Below, piece after piece: positions 1-8,927 of a stretch of DNA of 64,000 nt. The translations under genes and the position numbers were made by a program. Within the stretch, counting starts at the first letter, position 1; each line of letters opens with the position of its first letter. The DNA comes from Exiguobacterium artemiae 255-15 (GTDB taxonomy: Bacteria > Bacillota > Bacilli > Exiguobacteriales > Exiguobacteriaceae), in the NCBI RefSeq assembly GCF_000019905.1, contig NC_010556.1, forward strand, positions 1,080,001 through 1,144,000, in the 5' to 3' direction. The notes beneath the pieces are model-generated. The model searched no databases and had not been told where the DNA came from. It saw only the letters and a program-made list of their open reading frames with translations.

Positions 1-1
1 G

Positions 2-103
2 ATTACACACACATTGCCACTCGAACGGTTTGAAGAAGGATTCGAATTGATGCGACAAGGGAAATGTGGAAAGGTCGTACTACAACCAAGGGGGACGAAT
101 TAA
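2..103 (+). CDS. tdh: L-threonine 3-dehydrogenase, C-terminal end (partial)
   Basis: Only the last 33 codons are in the window; the reading frame enters from the left edge and stops at TAA 101-103. The peptide has a sequence typical of the C-terminus of zinc alcohol-dehydrogenase-type threonine dehydrogenases ([13 protein letters not shown], then GKVVLQP). The enzyme oxidises threonine to 2-amino-3-oxobutyrate, the substrate of the next gene. Its stop overlaps the kbl start by one base (TAATG), so the two are translationally coupled. Identification rests on this short tail plus the kbl neighbour, as in the B. subtilis tdh-kbl pair. Confidence 0.8.
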   Translation: MTHTLPLERFEEGFELMRQGKCGKVVLQPRGTN

Positions 104-1275
104 TGGGATTTGAGCATTTACGGACAGAATTAGAAGAGATGAAACAAGCGGGAACGTTCCGCGAACTCGTTGCACTCGAAAGTGCCCAGCACAACCGGGT
201 AACTGTCGACGGGAAAGAATTGATTCAATTGTCGTCAAACAACTATCTCGGACTTGCAGCGCATCCGCGCCTCGCGAAACGGGCGGCGGACGCGGCACTT
301 GAATTCGGTGCCGGAACGGGATCGGTCCGGACGATTGCCGGAACACTCGAAATGCACCAAGCATTCGAACGGGAACTGGCGACATTCAAGCATACGGAAG
401 CGGCACTTGTCTTCCAATCAGGATTCGCGACAAACCTCGGTGTGTTGTCAGCCTTGCTTGGACCGGAAGACGTCGTCATTTCTGACGCCTTGAACCATGC
501 ATCAATCATCGACGGGATTCGTCTGACAAAAGCGAAACGCCGCATTTATAACCACGTCGATCTTGCGGATTTGGAAGCAGCACTGCAGGAAACACAGGAC
601 GCACGGACACGTCTCGTCGTTACGGATGGTGTCTTCTCAATGGACGGTAATATCGCGCCACTCCCAGAAATCGTTGAACTGGCTGAAAAATATGATGCCC
701 TCGTCATGGTCGATGATGCCCATGCATCGGGTGTTCTCGGAAAAAGTGGCCGCGGAACGGTCAATCACTTCGGACTTGACGGACGCGTTGCCTTACAGGT
801 CGGGACGCTCTCAAAAGCGATTGGTGTTCTCGGCGGCTACGTCGCGTGTGAACAACACGTCAAAGATTATCTGATCCATAAAGGCCGTCCGTTCCTCTTC
901 TCGACGTCGCACCCACCGGCAGTCGTCGAAGCAAACCGGGAAGCACTTCGGGTCATGGAAGAAGAAACGGAACTGTTTGACCGTCTCTGGGAAAACACGG
1001 AATTCTTCAAACACGGATTACGAGAACTCGGCTTTAATATCGGCACGTCGACGACGCCGATCACACCGGTCATCGTCGGCGACGAAGCATTATGCCATCA
1101 GCTGTCAGACCGTCTGCGTCAACACGGTGTCTTTGCACAAGGGATTGCCTTCCCGACGGTCGCAAAAGGCAAAGCGCGTGTCCGGACGATCGTCACAGCG
1201 GAACATACACGGGAAGACTTGGAACAGGCGCTCGAAGCGTTTAAACAAGTCGGACAAGAACTGGAATTGATTTAA
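103..1275 (+). CDS. kbl: Glycine C-acetyltransferase (2-amino-3-ketobutyrate CoA ligase)
   Basis: A 390-residue, full-length cytosolic PLP enzyme of the alpha-oxoamine synthase family. It cleaves 2-amino-3-oxobutyrate with CoA to glycine and acetyl-CoA, completing threonine breakdown begun by Tdh. Visible family marks are the N-terminal SSNNYLGL, GTGSVRTI, DDAHASGVLG and the Schiff-base lysine in TLSKAIGVLGG. I chose ATG 103 because it overlaps the tdh stop and is preceded by AGGGGG; an in-frame ATG at 64 lies inside tdh and would add 13 unrelated residues. A terminator follows at once, so tdh-kbl ends an operon. BioF is the closest alternative family, but the tdh neighbour argues for Kbl. 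Confidence 0.93.
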   Translation: MGFEHLRTELEEMKQAGTFRELVALESAQHNRVTVDGKELIQLSSNNYLGLAAHPRLAKRAADAALEFGAGTGSVRTIAGTLEMHQAFERELATFKHTEAALVFQSGFATNLGVLSALLGPEDVVISDALNHASIIDGIRLTKAKRRIYNHVDLADLEAALQETQDARTRLVVTDGVFSMDGNIAPLPEIVELAEKYDALVMVDDAHASGVLGKSGRGTVNHFGLDGRVALQVGTLSKAIGVLGGYVACEQHVKDYLIHKGRPFLFSTSHPPAVVEANREALRVMEEETELFDRLWENTEFFKHGLRELGFNIGTSTTPITPVIVGDEALCHQLSDRLRQHGVFAQGIAFPTVAKGKARVRTIVTAEHTREDLEQALEAFKQVGQELELI

Positions 1276-1290
1276 AAGGTACGAAAACAT

Positions 1291-1330
1291 AGAAGGACGG
1301 CCCATCACTCGATGCGCCGTCCTTCTTTTT
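1291..1330 (+). terminator. Rho-independent terminator after kbl
   Basis: A stem of AGAAGGACGGC pairing with GCCGTCCTTCT is followed by a T-run on the plus strand. It separates kbl from the converging siderophore operon. Confidence 0.85.
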
Positions 1331-1353
1331 GATATGTTTCCTGCTGGATCATC

Positions 1354-2106
1354 TCAGTAAACGGCAATCGGTCCGTATGGCCCATCTATGATTTCGAGAT
1401 TGGTCTCAAAAATATCGGAGAGCGTGTTTGCGACCATGATTTCCTGTACCGTACCGAATGCAGCAATCTGTCCATGTTTCATCGCACAAATATGGTCGGC
1501 ATATTTCGCTGCAAAGTTGATGTCGTGTAAGACGGTAATGATCGTTCTTCCAAGCTCATCCGCGACATGACGCAGATATCCCATCATCTGGACGGACCGG
1601 GCGATATCGAGATTGTTGAGCGGTTCATCAAGCAACACGTAGTCCGTCTCCTGACACAAGACCATCGCGACATAAGCCCGTTGACGCTGTCCGCCTGACA
1701 GTTCGTCGAGGTAACGGTTCTCAAGTGGTGTCAGGTCAAGAAAGTCGATGTATTTTGACGTGATGTTCTCATCTTCCAGTGTCATTCGCCCTTGCGAGTA
1801 GGGGAACCGGCCAAATCCGACCAGTTGGCGAACCGTCAGCCGGGTCACGAAATGATTTTCCTGACGAAGAATCGTCATGATTTTTGCTAAATCCTTTGAC
1901 TTCGTGCTTGAGACATCGAGTCCTGCGACTTGAATCTGTCCTTCATCAAGTTGCAACAGACGACCGATCATCATCAGTGTCGTCGATTTACCGGCGCCGT
2001 TCGGTCCGATCAGTGCGGTCAGACCCGCTTTCGGAATCTCTAACTCAATCGGACCGATCTGGACATGATCCGTATACGTTTTTTTGACTTGCGTTAATTT
2101 AATCAT
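1354..2106 (-). CDS. Iron-siderophore ABC transporter, ATP-binding protein (YclP/FatE-like)
   Basis: A 250-residue ATPase. Walker A is GPNGAGKST (about residue 35), the signature is LSGGQRQR, Walker B is YVLLDEP, and the switch histidine is in TVLHDINFA. The sequence fits the FepC/CeuD/YclP class that powers uptake of ferric siderophores through a BtuCD-type permease dimer. It is the last gene of a four-gene minus-strand operon and overlaps the preceding permease by ATGA. No distinct terminator for this strand is visible beyond the kbl hairpin. Substrate is inferred; the set resembles catecholate/petrobactin importers such as YclNOPQ. Confidence 0.88.
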   Translation of the reverse strand: MIKLTQVKKTYTDHVQIGPIELEIPKAGLTALIGPNGAGKSTTLMMIGRLLQLDEGQIQVAGLDVSSTKSKDLAKIMTILRQENHFVTRLTVRQLVGFGRFPYSQGRMTLEDENITSKYIDFLDLTPLENRYLDELSGGQRQRAYVAMVLCQETDYVLLDEPLNNLDIARSVQMMGYLRHVADELGRTIITVLHDINFAAKYADHICAMKHGQIAAFGTVQEIMVANTLSDIFETNLEIIDGPYGPIAVY

Positions 2107-3170
2107 AAGGACCTCTTTCGTAATAACACCGTTAAGAAAATCAGACCGCCAAACAGTTCGATGATGACGGAGACGACGCTCGGTGCATTGAAAATATGAT
2201 ACATAAAGAAATAAGCACTCGTCAGAACGAGAAAACCAATCGAAAAGGCCATCGGCAAGACGTACTTATGGTCATACGTGGAAGCGACCTGATAACTGAG
2301 TGTGGCAACAAGAAAACCGAAAAACGTCAGTGGTCCGATCAGTGCCGTCGACATCGACATGAGCAGGGAAATAAGGATGAGGATGTAGAGGACGCTTCGG
2401 CGGTGATTGATGCCGAACGAGGTCGCGACGTCCTTTCCGAGGGCGATGACATTCAGACGGTTCGCCGACAGGAACAACAAGACACTGACAATCAGGACGA
2501 CCGGAATCACGATTGGAAAATAGGCAGGATCGGCATTCGTGACTGAACCGAACAATCGGGCCTGCAAAATATCGAACTCGGACGGATCGAGCATCCGCCG
2601 CATGAAGCTGGCAAGAGAATTCAGTCCGGTGCCAAGGATGATACCGACGAGCAACAGGAGTTGTAAATCGGCATATTTTCCGGATAACAGCCATCCGTAA
2701 AGCAATAGACTCATCACGAGCATGAGACCGACTTGTGTCAAAAAGGCTTTCGTTCCGGAAAAACCGATCAGAGCCCCTGCACCAAAGAAAAAGATCATCG
2801 ACGTTTGAATCGTTGAGTACAGCGCATCGAATCCAAGCAGGGACGGCGTGATGATCCGGTTATTCGTGACCGAATGAAAGGCGACGGTGGCGAGACTTTG
2901 GCAGAGTGCGGCAATCGCCATCGTCGTGACGGCTGTGATTCGGCGTTCGACGACCGGCCAAAAGGACGGTGACTGAACGGGTACCGGATTGTTGTAGAGC
3001 AGTAGACCAAGGGAACAGAGCAGTCCACCGAACAGAAACAGGGACAACAAGATCCAGTAGCGGCGTGCATGTCGTTTGGACGGGAAGGCAGAAGCGTTCC
3101 GGTCACTTGTATGAGCGGTTGTTCGTTCACTTCGGTAGGGTTTTGGTTTTCGATGCATGACGGTATTCAT
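2103..3170 (-). CDS. Iron-siderophore ABC transporter permease (YclO/FatC-like)
   Basis: A 355-residue integral membrane protein of the FecCD family, about nine or ten transmembrane helices from residue 40 onward. The family loop GKDVATSFGI, which contacts the ATPase, and the GPLTFFGFLVA segment are clear. The first 38 or so residues are hydrophilic and basic, longer than in many homologues; an internal Met at residue 5 is possible but does not remove this tail. It overlaps both neighbours by 4 bases. It should pair with the other permease as a heterodimer. Confidence 0.88.
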   Translation of the reverse strand: MNTVMHRKPKPYRSERTTAHTSDRNASAFPSKRHARRYWILLSLFLFGGLLCSLGLLLYNNPVPVQSPSFWPVVERRITAVTTMAIAALCQSLATVAFHSVTNNRIITPSLLGFDALYSTIQTSMIFFFGAGALIGFSGTKAFLTQVGLMLVMSLLLYGWLLSGKYADLQLLLLVGIILGTGLNSLASFMRRMLDPSEFDILQARLFGSVTNADPAYFPIVIPVVLIVSVLLFLSANRLNVIALGKDVATSFGINHRRSVLYILILISLLMSMSTALIGPLTFFGFLVATLSYQVASTYDHKYVLPMAFSIGFLVLTSAYFFMYHIFNAPSVVSVIIELFGGLIFLTVLLRKRSL

Positions 3171-4186
3171 CGGATACCTCCTCTTGTTCGTTGCCGCAAC
3201 AGGATGAGAATGAAGACTGCTGACCCGACTGTTCCAAGGATCAGTGAGACCGGCAGTTCAAAGGGGCGGACCAACGTCCGCGAAACCAAATCACTGATGA
3301 GAACCGTCCCCATCCCGATGACGCAGACCCATGGCAAGTTACTGCGCAAGTCATCTCCGCGCATCATCGAGACAAGGTTCGGCACGATCAGACCGAGAAA
3401 CGGTAAATTTCCGATGACCGTTGCAACGATGCCGACGGACAAGGCAATCAGACCTGTTGCCATCATCATCAGACGATTGTAATGAACGCCGAGACTGGTC
3501 GCGATATCTTCACCGAGACCAACCAACGTTAAACGATTGGCAAGAAAAAAGATACAAAACGTGACCCCGACAATTATCCATAAGTATTCATAGCGACCGA
3601 TCTGGACGGATGAAAACGATCCGACGAACCAGCCTTCCAGTGCCTGACTCGCCCGGAAGTATAAACCTAAGAAGGTGGAAATGGCCGAGATGACAGCGCC
3701 GAGCATCAGTCCGATGATCGGTACGATCAGCGAAGACCGAAGCTTGACCGAACGCAGGAACCAAAAGAACACCATCGTGCCGATAAAGGCAAACACAATG
3801 GCACCGGTCATCCGCATCATCAGTGTCGGTGCCGGGACAAGCAGATAAACAGTCAATAGTCCAAGTCCCGCCCATTCAATCGTACCGGTCGTCGTCGGTT
3901 CGACGAGCCGGTTCTGTGTAATCAGCTGCATGACGAGTCCCGCCATCGCCATCGCTGCGCCTGTCAGCATCAGGGCGATTGTTCGCGGAACACGTGTAAT
4001 CCAAAACATAGAAAAGTCATTCGCCGTGTTGTTGAGGTCATAGACTCCGGTCAACAGGGAAGTAACGGCAAGCAGACCGATGATCAGGAGAGCGATGATG
4101 AACGGCGGCGTCCAAACGACAGAAAAGGAAGGTCGGGCACTCGGCTCAACACTTCCATTCACTTGTTGCGGCTTGACCTGCTCCAT
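3167..4186 (-). CDS. Iron-siderophore ABC transporter permease (YclN/FatD-like)
   Basis: A 339-residue FecCD-family permease. The coupling loop is LGEDIATSLGVH, followed by GNLPFLGLIVPNLV, typical of this family. A hydrophilic stretch of about 28 residues precedes the first membrane helix. The start ATG lies directly after the TAA of the binding-protein gene with no good ribosome site of its own, so translation probably depends on the upstream gene. With the second permease it should form the membrane channel for a ferric siderophore. Confidence 0.88.
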   Translation of the reverse strand: MEQVKPQQVNGSVEPSARPSFSVVWTPPFIIALLIIGLLAVTSLLTGVYDLNNTANDFSMFWITRVPRTIALMLTGAAMAMAGLVMQLITQNRLVEPTTTGTIEWAGLGLLTVYLLVPAPTLMMRMTGAIVFAFIGTMVFFWFLRSVKLRSSLIVPIIGLMLGAVISAISTFLGLYFRASQALEGWFVGSFSSVQIGRYEYLWIIVGVTFCIFFLANRLTLVGLGEDIATSLGVHYNRLMMMATGLIALSVGIVATVIGNLPFLGLIVPNLVSMMRGDDLRSNLPWVCVIGMGTVLISDLVSRTLVRPFELPVSLILGTVGSAVFILILLRQRTRGGIR

Positions 4187-5188
4187 TTACTTCACAAACG
4201 CTTTCGATACGCTTTGGAAAAATTCCGAATAGGTCTGGATCGATTCGTTTAAGTACATATCTTTAGGCGTATAGACGATCCGCTGTTCTTTGACGGCTGT
4301 TGTCTGTTGAAGCGCCGGTGCACGATCGATGACATCTTCCGCCGGAACAGCATCTTTGGCGTTTCCGAGAGGAGCGTCACGGTCTAAGACAAGTAACCGG
4401 TCCGGATTGCTTTGAGCGATGGCTTCGACGGACACCTCGTCTCCTTGATCGTTACCTGATTTTTGTTTGACTTCCAGGGCCGGTTTCCAGCCGAATATGT
4501 CATACATCGGTCCGAAGACCCGACCGCTCATCGGTGCGGAGAAACCGATATCGCCGCCCGAGACGATGACGGACATGACGCTGTCTGTTCCGTTATATGA
4601 TTTTTTCACGTCCTGAATCGATTGTTCAAACGTCGTGACGAGTTGGTCGGCTTCTTTTTCCTTGGCAAAAATCTGTCCGAGCGTGTATGTCGTATCCTCG
4701 AGTCCTTTGACTAGCAATTCACCGGGCGTACCGGATTGTTCCGGCAGTTCGATGTCGAGATCGATGACTGCGGCTTCCGGGACCAGTTTTTTAATATCAT
4801 CGTAATAATCCGCAAAGCGTTGACCGACGATGACGACATCCGGATCAACTCCGGCAATTGCTTCAAGGTTCGGTTCGAAGTGCATTCCGACGTCGACGAT
4901 ATCCTTGTCCTTGGCGTAAGGTGATCCCGCCGGCAACAGTCCGACCGGAGCAGCCGCGAGTTTGACCTCCCAGTCAGCGAGTGTTTCAAATGTCCGGTTA
5001 TCGAGTGCCACGACTTTCTTTGGTTTTACGGGTACTTTGACCGTACCGTGTGCATCTGTAATGTCGATTGTTTTCGTGGCGGATTTCTTGCTGTCCGTCG
5101 TAGTCGTTTCGTTCGCTGTGCCGCACGCGGCGAGTAGGACGGCGAGTGAACTGATCACCATCGATGTTTTTACTGTGCCCATTCTCAT
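4187..5188 (-). CDS. Iron-siderophore substrate-binding lipoprotein (YclQ/CeuA-like)
   Basis: A 333-residue lipoprotein; the signal ends in the lipobox LLAAC (Cys about residue 22). A Ser/Thr/Lys-rich linker follows, then a class III periplasmic-binding fold with paired motifs KPKKVVALD and PDVVIVGQR. It would capture a ferric siderophore outside the cell and deliver it to the two permeases. Two starts are close together: ATG 5188 and ATG 5182. AAAGGAG is 4 bases before the first and 10 before the second, so the sequence does not decide. It is the first gene of the operon; the promoter upstream is covered by a Fur box, so iron repression is expected. YclQ/FatB-type ligands are usually catecholates; the exact ligand is not readable. 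Confidence 0.88.
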   Translation of the reverse strand: MRMGTVKTSMVISSLAVLLAACGTANETTTTDSKKSATKTIDITDAHGTVKVPVKPKKVVALDNRTFETLADWEVKLAAAPVGLLPAGSPYAKDKDIVDVGMHFEPNLEAIAGVDPDVVIVGQRFADYYDDIKKLVPEAAVIDLDIELPEQSGTPGELLVKGLEDTTYTLGQIFAKEKEADQLVTTFEQSIQDVKKSYNGTDSVMSVIVSGGDIGFSAPMSGRVFGPMYDIFGWKPALEVKQKSGNDQGDEVSVEAIAQSNPDRLLVLDRDAPLGNAKDAVPAEDVIDRAPALQQTTAVKEQRIVYTPKDMYLNESIQTYSEFFQSVSKAFVK

Positions 5189-5264
5189 TCATCTCCTTTT
5201 GATTTGGACAATGCCTCCCATCAATTCCGTGAATATGTAGGTATTTTAATTTCTCACAGAATTA

Positions 5265-5293
5265 TTGATAATGATTATCATTGTCATCTTCAA
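5265..5293 (-). promoter_or_regulatory. Promoter of the siderophore importer operon
   Basis: On the minus strand TTGAAG (5288-5293) and TATCAA (5265-5270) are separated by 17 bases, about 75 bases before the binding-protein start. The match is moderate. The Fur box lies within it, which supports the assignment. Confidence 0.6.
5267..5285. promoter_or_regulatory. fur box: Fur box
   Basis: GATAATGATTATCATTGTC matches the 19-base consensus GATAATGATAATCATTATC at 17 positions. It fills the spacer and part of the -10 of the importer promoter, the standard place for iron-dependent repression by Fur. Confidence 0.92.
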
Positions 5294-5721
5294 ACTGAAT
5301 GATAGCAGACAAAAATTGGAGATGCAATGACAATTTCCATTTACCGGAGTTGTCGATTTTTTATTTCTATAAACTATATAAAAATAAAAAATGAAAAGGT
5401 TACTCGAAAGTCATATGTTGCAGGAGCAGCCGATCACTTACTGATAACCGGCGAAAGACTTGCTATAATGGCAAAAACAATCGAATTAAATTATTCGCTG
5501 GAACCTGATCGATTTTTTATCAACCGATGGAATCAACAAATGTTTTTCTAGAAAAGTAGAAAGCACGGAATGAAAAAAGGATTTTTTGTCCTGCCTGATA
5601 AAACGATCCGTGCTTGTGGTCTGTTACATTTTGTTGGACAATCCTATTTTGAAGCATGAGGACTGACGAGTTAGGGAAAAGAAACAAGAATCGATAAAAG
5701 AGAGAAAGGGCGTGTGACAGT
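5294..5721. other. Intergenic region without a convincing gene
   Basis: This AT-rich stretch lies between the Fur-controlled operon and the lipoprotein-hydrolase gene. It holds an extended -10 element (5461-5469) and a 9-base inverted repeat, AAGCACGGA at 5561-5569 and TCCGTGCTT at 5607-5615. A 74-codon open frame at 5327-5551 has low-complexity translation and no ribosome site and is not supported. No known RNA family was recognised. Confidence 0.5.
5461..5469 (+). promoter_or_regulatory. Extended -10 promoter element
   Basis: TGCTATAAT fits the extended -10 pattern TGnTATAAT; no good -35 lies 16-18 bases upstream. It would start a transcript near 5476 with a leader of about 245 bases before the gene at 5722. 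Confidence 0.45.
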
Positions 5722-7344
5722 TTGATCAGCAAACGAAAAAAACTCATTGTACTGTCGTTCGCCTTGATGGCGCTGGTACTTGGGGGCTGTATCCGGATCC
5801 AGTACGATGCGACGGTCCACACCGACAAAAGTGTAACCTTAAAAACGACATATGCCGCAAAAGAGCATCCGGTGGCGCGATTACTTAACTTGAACCCGGA
5901 CTGGAGTAAGTATGTCAAGCAGGCCGAGAAGAACGGTTATGCGGCAGAAACGTTTAAGACACAGGATGATTATGAAGGCATCCGGATGGAAAAGAAATTT
6001 GCAAAATTCGAAGATTTGGCGACGATTAAAGATGAATGGAAAACAGGGATTGGCGGCATTCTGATTCCGCCGGATACGACGTATGAAGTCAAACAGGAAA
6101 AAGGATTTTGGTTTAATACGTACCGGTTGGATACGAACATTGATTTAAGTATCGATCGTTTGAATATCAAAGGGTATCAGCCGACCGGACAGGTCAAAAA
6201 ATTAGCCGATCGTTATCTCCGGCAGGCAGATATCGAAATCAACCTGCACGGACCGAAAGTGATCGGTCTGCAAAACGGGGAAAAAATCGACTGGGCGAAT
6301 CATAACAATGTCTCGTGGAAACTGTACGGGACGAAGGCCAACCAGTTACAACTGATTGCTTACGTTCCGAATCCGACCGGCTGGATCATTACCGGTGTCG
6401 TTCTGTTGATTGGTCTCTGTCTGCTCGTGTTCTGGATTGTGCATCACGTCCGGAAATTACGGCGCAAACAATTGCAGACGATTGGTATTTCGGTCTTTGT
6501 CTGTCTGCTTGTCGGAGGCAGTGCGTGGTGGTTCTTTGCCGACGAGACATCGAGTGCCCCACCGCCGACGAAACAGATTGTCACGCCGCAAGTCGGTGAA
6601 ATCACACCGACCTTCATGGTCCATGGTTTGTTTGGAACCGAGCGGACGTTTCTGCCGATGATTGATAATTTTACGAAAAAAAAGCTCGCGGATGACGGCG
6701 GCAGATGTGACGTCTCACGGAACGGAAAAGTCGTGTGTGATGTTAAACCGTCCACGACCGGCTATCCGCTTGTCCGGATTGTTTTTGAAGACGATGAAGC
6801 CAGTCTTGCCAATCAACAAAAATGGCTCAGTGCAGCGATTGAACAGTATGACCGGAAACAACGGGCGACCTTCACCGACATCCAACTGGTCGGTCACAGT
6901 ATGGGCGGAGTCGATGTCGTCGCCTATACGCTGAAAGAAGACATCCCGTATCATGTCCGAAAACTCGTGACACTTGATGCGCCGATCAGCGGTTCTGATT
7001 ATGCGACGCTCGGGCTGACGCTTGCTCCGTTCGGAACGAATACAAACAGTCCGGCGATCCAGGATTTAGCCGAAAATTCAGCGGCGATGAAAAATCTGAA
7101 AGACCGGCTCGACACTTGGCCGCGTGATGTACTCGTCTATTCCTTTGGCGCGAAGGGCGGAGACTTCAATTTGATTCCGCTTAAAAGTTCGTTTGCACTC
7201 GATGCGTATACGGATAATATCCAAACGAAATCTTATAAATATGATCACTTTACGATTCATCGCCGCGAACCGGTGTTTAAGGAAGTCCGGAATTTCTTGT
7301 TTAAAGAAAATCTGGTGACAGAAACAGAGGAGGAATCGTCATGA
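5722..7344 (+). CDS. LppM-like lipoprotein domain fused to a membrane-anchored DUF915-like alpha/beta hydrolase
   Basis: A 540-residue protein with a TTG start; AAAGGG ends 11 bases upstream and no in-frame ATG or GTG is better. A lipobox LVLGGC puts the lipidated Cys at 23. Residues 24-215 resemble LppM/DUF3153 lipoproteins. Two membrane helices (about 215-240 and 250-272) flank a basic loop containing RKLRRK, which should face the cytosol. Residues 295-535 are an alpha/beta hydrolase with FMVHGLFGT, nucleophile Ser 393 in GHSMGG, and a candidate His in YDHFTIH. This part resembles DUF915 surface hydrolases. Topology therefore places both large domains outside the cell. The substrate is unknown. 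It overlaps the oxidoreductase gene by 4 bases. Confidence 0.7.
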   Translation: MISKRKKLIVLSFALMALVLGGCIRIQYDATVHTDKSVTLKTTYAAKEHPVARLLNLNPDWSKYVKQAEKNGYAAETFKTQDDYEGIRMEKKFAKFEDLATIKDEWKTGIGGILIPPDTTYEVKQEKGFWFNTYRLDTNIDLSIDRLNIKGYQPTGQVKKLADRYLRQADIEINLHGPKVIGLQNGEKIDWANHNNVSWKLYGTKANQLQLIAYVPNPTGWIITGVVLLIGLCLLVFWIVHHVRKLRRKQLQTIGISVFVCLLVGGSAWWFFADETSSAPPPTKQIVTPQVGEITPTFMVHGLFGTERTFLPMIDNFTKKKLADDGGRCDVSRNGKVVCDVKPSTTGYPLVRIVFEDDEASLANQQKWLSAAIEQYDRKQRATFTDIQLVGHSMGGVDVVAYTLKEDIPYHVRKLVTLDAPISGSDYATLGLTLAPFGTNTNSPAIQDLAENSAAMKNLKDRLDTWPRDVLVYSFGAKGGDFNLIPLKSSFALDAYTDNIQTKSYKYDHFTIHRREPVFKEVRNFLFKENLVTETEEESS

Positions 7345-8798
7345 AACGGATTGCCATCATCGGGGGCGGGATAGCCGGAGTCACCGCAGCCGCCTTACTT
7401 GCTCGACACGGACATGACGTCACCTTGTGCGAGGGGAGTCGCGAATGGGGCGGATCGGCGGGGAAGTTTACCCGGAAAGATTTCACTTACCCGGTCGGTG
7501 CAACGCTCGGCATGGGTTTTGAGTCGGGCGGCATTCATGAACGGGTGTTGCGGCATCTGCAAATCGACCAGCCTGTAGAACTGCTCGATACCGTCATGAC
7601 CATTAAACTTCCGGGGTACGAGATCCTCTATTACCGCGACCGTGCACGGTTCATTCGTCATCTGAAGGAACAGTTCCGCAGCCAGGCAGACGCGATTCAA
7701 GACTTTTTTGACGAAGTGGACCGGATTCAGCGGCACGTCCGACCGTTGATGCAGGCCTTACCGGCGTTGCCGCTCAAGACATGGGATGATGCTCGGATGG
7801 TCGTCAAAGAAACGAAAGCAAGTCTGCCGCTGTTGCCTTATCTGACACGGACGATAGGTGACATGCTCCGGAAACATCAGTTGGACGGGACGATTTTTGC
7901 CCAATTGATTGACGGAATTTTACTAGACAGCATGCAGACGGGCAAGGAAGCATCGGCATTGCTTGGAGCCGTGGCGTTATCGATTTATCATGACGGCGCC
8001 TATTATGTTCCGGGTGGATTGTATCAGGTCGCCAAACGTCTGAAAGCGTCTGCTGAAGCAGACGGGGCAACCGTGTTACTGGGTCGGAAAATCACCTCGG
8101 TGCGGAAAACGGCAGACGGCTTTTTGCTGGAAGACCGGCGGGGGCGACTCCTGCTTGCGGACGCCGTCATCGGTGCTCTGCCGCTCGAAGCAGTGCAGCA
8201 ATTCGTCAGTCCGTCCTTGAAACCGGTCTTACGCCGGACATACAAGCGGCAAGCCGGTTTGTCGCAGTGGGCGACCTTCACCTACTATGCAGCGATTCCC
8301 GAGACAATCATTCAAGACGATCAGGCATTTCGGCAAATTCACGATCCGATGTTGCCGTCCGGCCATGCGTTCATCTCGTTATCTCGACCGGGAGATCTCA
8401 ACCGGGCACCAATCGGATGTCGGACATTGACGATGTCCTGTCATATTCCGATCGGCCGGTTCGCACGCGACGACCGTGCGCAATATGACCGGCAAGTTAA
8501 AGCCATGCAGGAAACATTCGAAACGATTTTGGAACGCGAATTTCCGGGTTTCAAAGATCAAGCGATCGAACGCCATCCCGGCGGACCGGGTGCCTGGGTC
8601 CGCTATACGTCACGCCCGGACGGCGGTGTTGGCGGCTATCCGCAGTTGCCGTCGACCAGTCTGTTTCAGGCAGCCTCGTTTCGGACGGGGGTGCCGGGAC
8701 TTTATATCATCGGTGATACCGTATTTCCAGGTGCCGGGACAATCGGGGCGACGACATCGGCGATTCATGTCGCCCGCGAGTTTGGTGTGAAGATTTAA
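7341..8798 (+). CDS. FAD-dependent oxidoreductase, phytoene desaturase (CrtI) family
   Basis: A 485-residue flavoprotein. The N-terminal GGGIAGVTAA (residues 8-17) is the dinucleotide-binding loop, followed by the ARHGHDVTLCEGS strand-helix unit. The C-terminal LYIIGDTVFPGAGTIGA segment is the second FAD contact typical of CrtI/CrtN/CrtO-type enzymes and related amine-oxidase-fold proteins. It starts inside the stop of the hydrolase gene (ATGA), so the two are coupled and probably act together on a lipid or isoprenoid substrate. That partnership is inferred. A terminator follows. No phytoene or squalene synthase gene is nearby, so a role in carotenoid synthesis is only possible. Confidence 0.75.
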   Translation: MKRIAIIGGGIAGVTAAALLARHGHDVTLCEGSREWGGSAGKFTRKDFTYPVGATLGMGFESGGIHERVLRHLQIDQPVELLDTVMTIKLPGYEILYYRDRARFIRHLKEQFRSQADAIQDFFDEVDRIQRHVRPLMQALPALPLKTWDDARMVVKETKASLPLLPYLTRTIGDMLRKHQLDGTIFAQLIDGILLDSMQTGKEASALLGAVALSIYHDGAYYVPGGLYQVAKRLKASAEADGATVLLGRKITSVRKTADGFLLEDRRGRLLLADAVIGALPLEAVQQFVSPSLKPVLRRTYKRQAGLSQWATFTYYAAIPETIIQDDQAFRQIHDPMLPSGHAFISLSRPGDLNRAPIGCRTLTMSCHIPIGRFARDDRAQYDRQVKAMQETFETILEREFPGFKDQAIERHPGGPGAWVRYTSRPDGGVGGYPQLPSTSLFQAASFRTGVPGLYIIGDTVFPGAGTIGATTSAIHVAREFGVKI

Positions 8799-8824
8799 GC
8801 ATGAATTTGGTAAATCGTGAAAGA

Positions 8825-8848
8825 AGCGGCCGGATGGTCGCTTTTTTT
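8825..8848 (+). terminator. Terminator after the CrtI-like gene
   Basis: AGCGGCC pairs with GGTCGCT (one G-T pair) across a 4-base loop and is followed by seven T. Confidence 0.75.
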
Positions 8849-8927
8849 AGAGAACAGGATTATGATTGAGGCGAGACGGGAAGTACATAATCATGAGAGA
8901 AAAAAGAGAGAGAAGGAGTGAACGAGA

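Noticed and set aside
64-102. kbl start at 64
   Set aside because: It lies within the tdh coding end and has no ribosome site; ATG 103 overlaps the tdh stop.
5327-5551. 74-codon open frame
   Set aside because: There is no ribosome site, the translation is of low complexity at the start, and it spans a likely promoter element.
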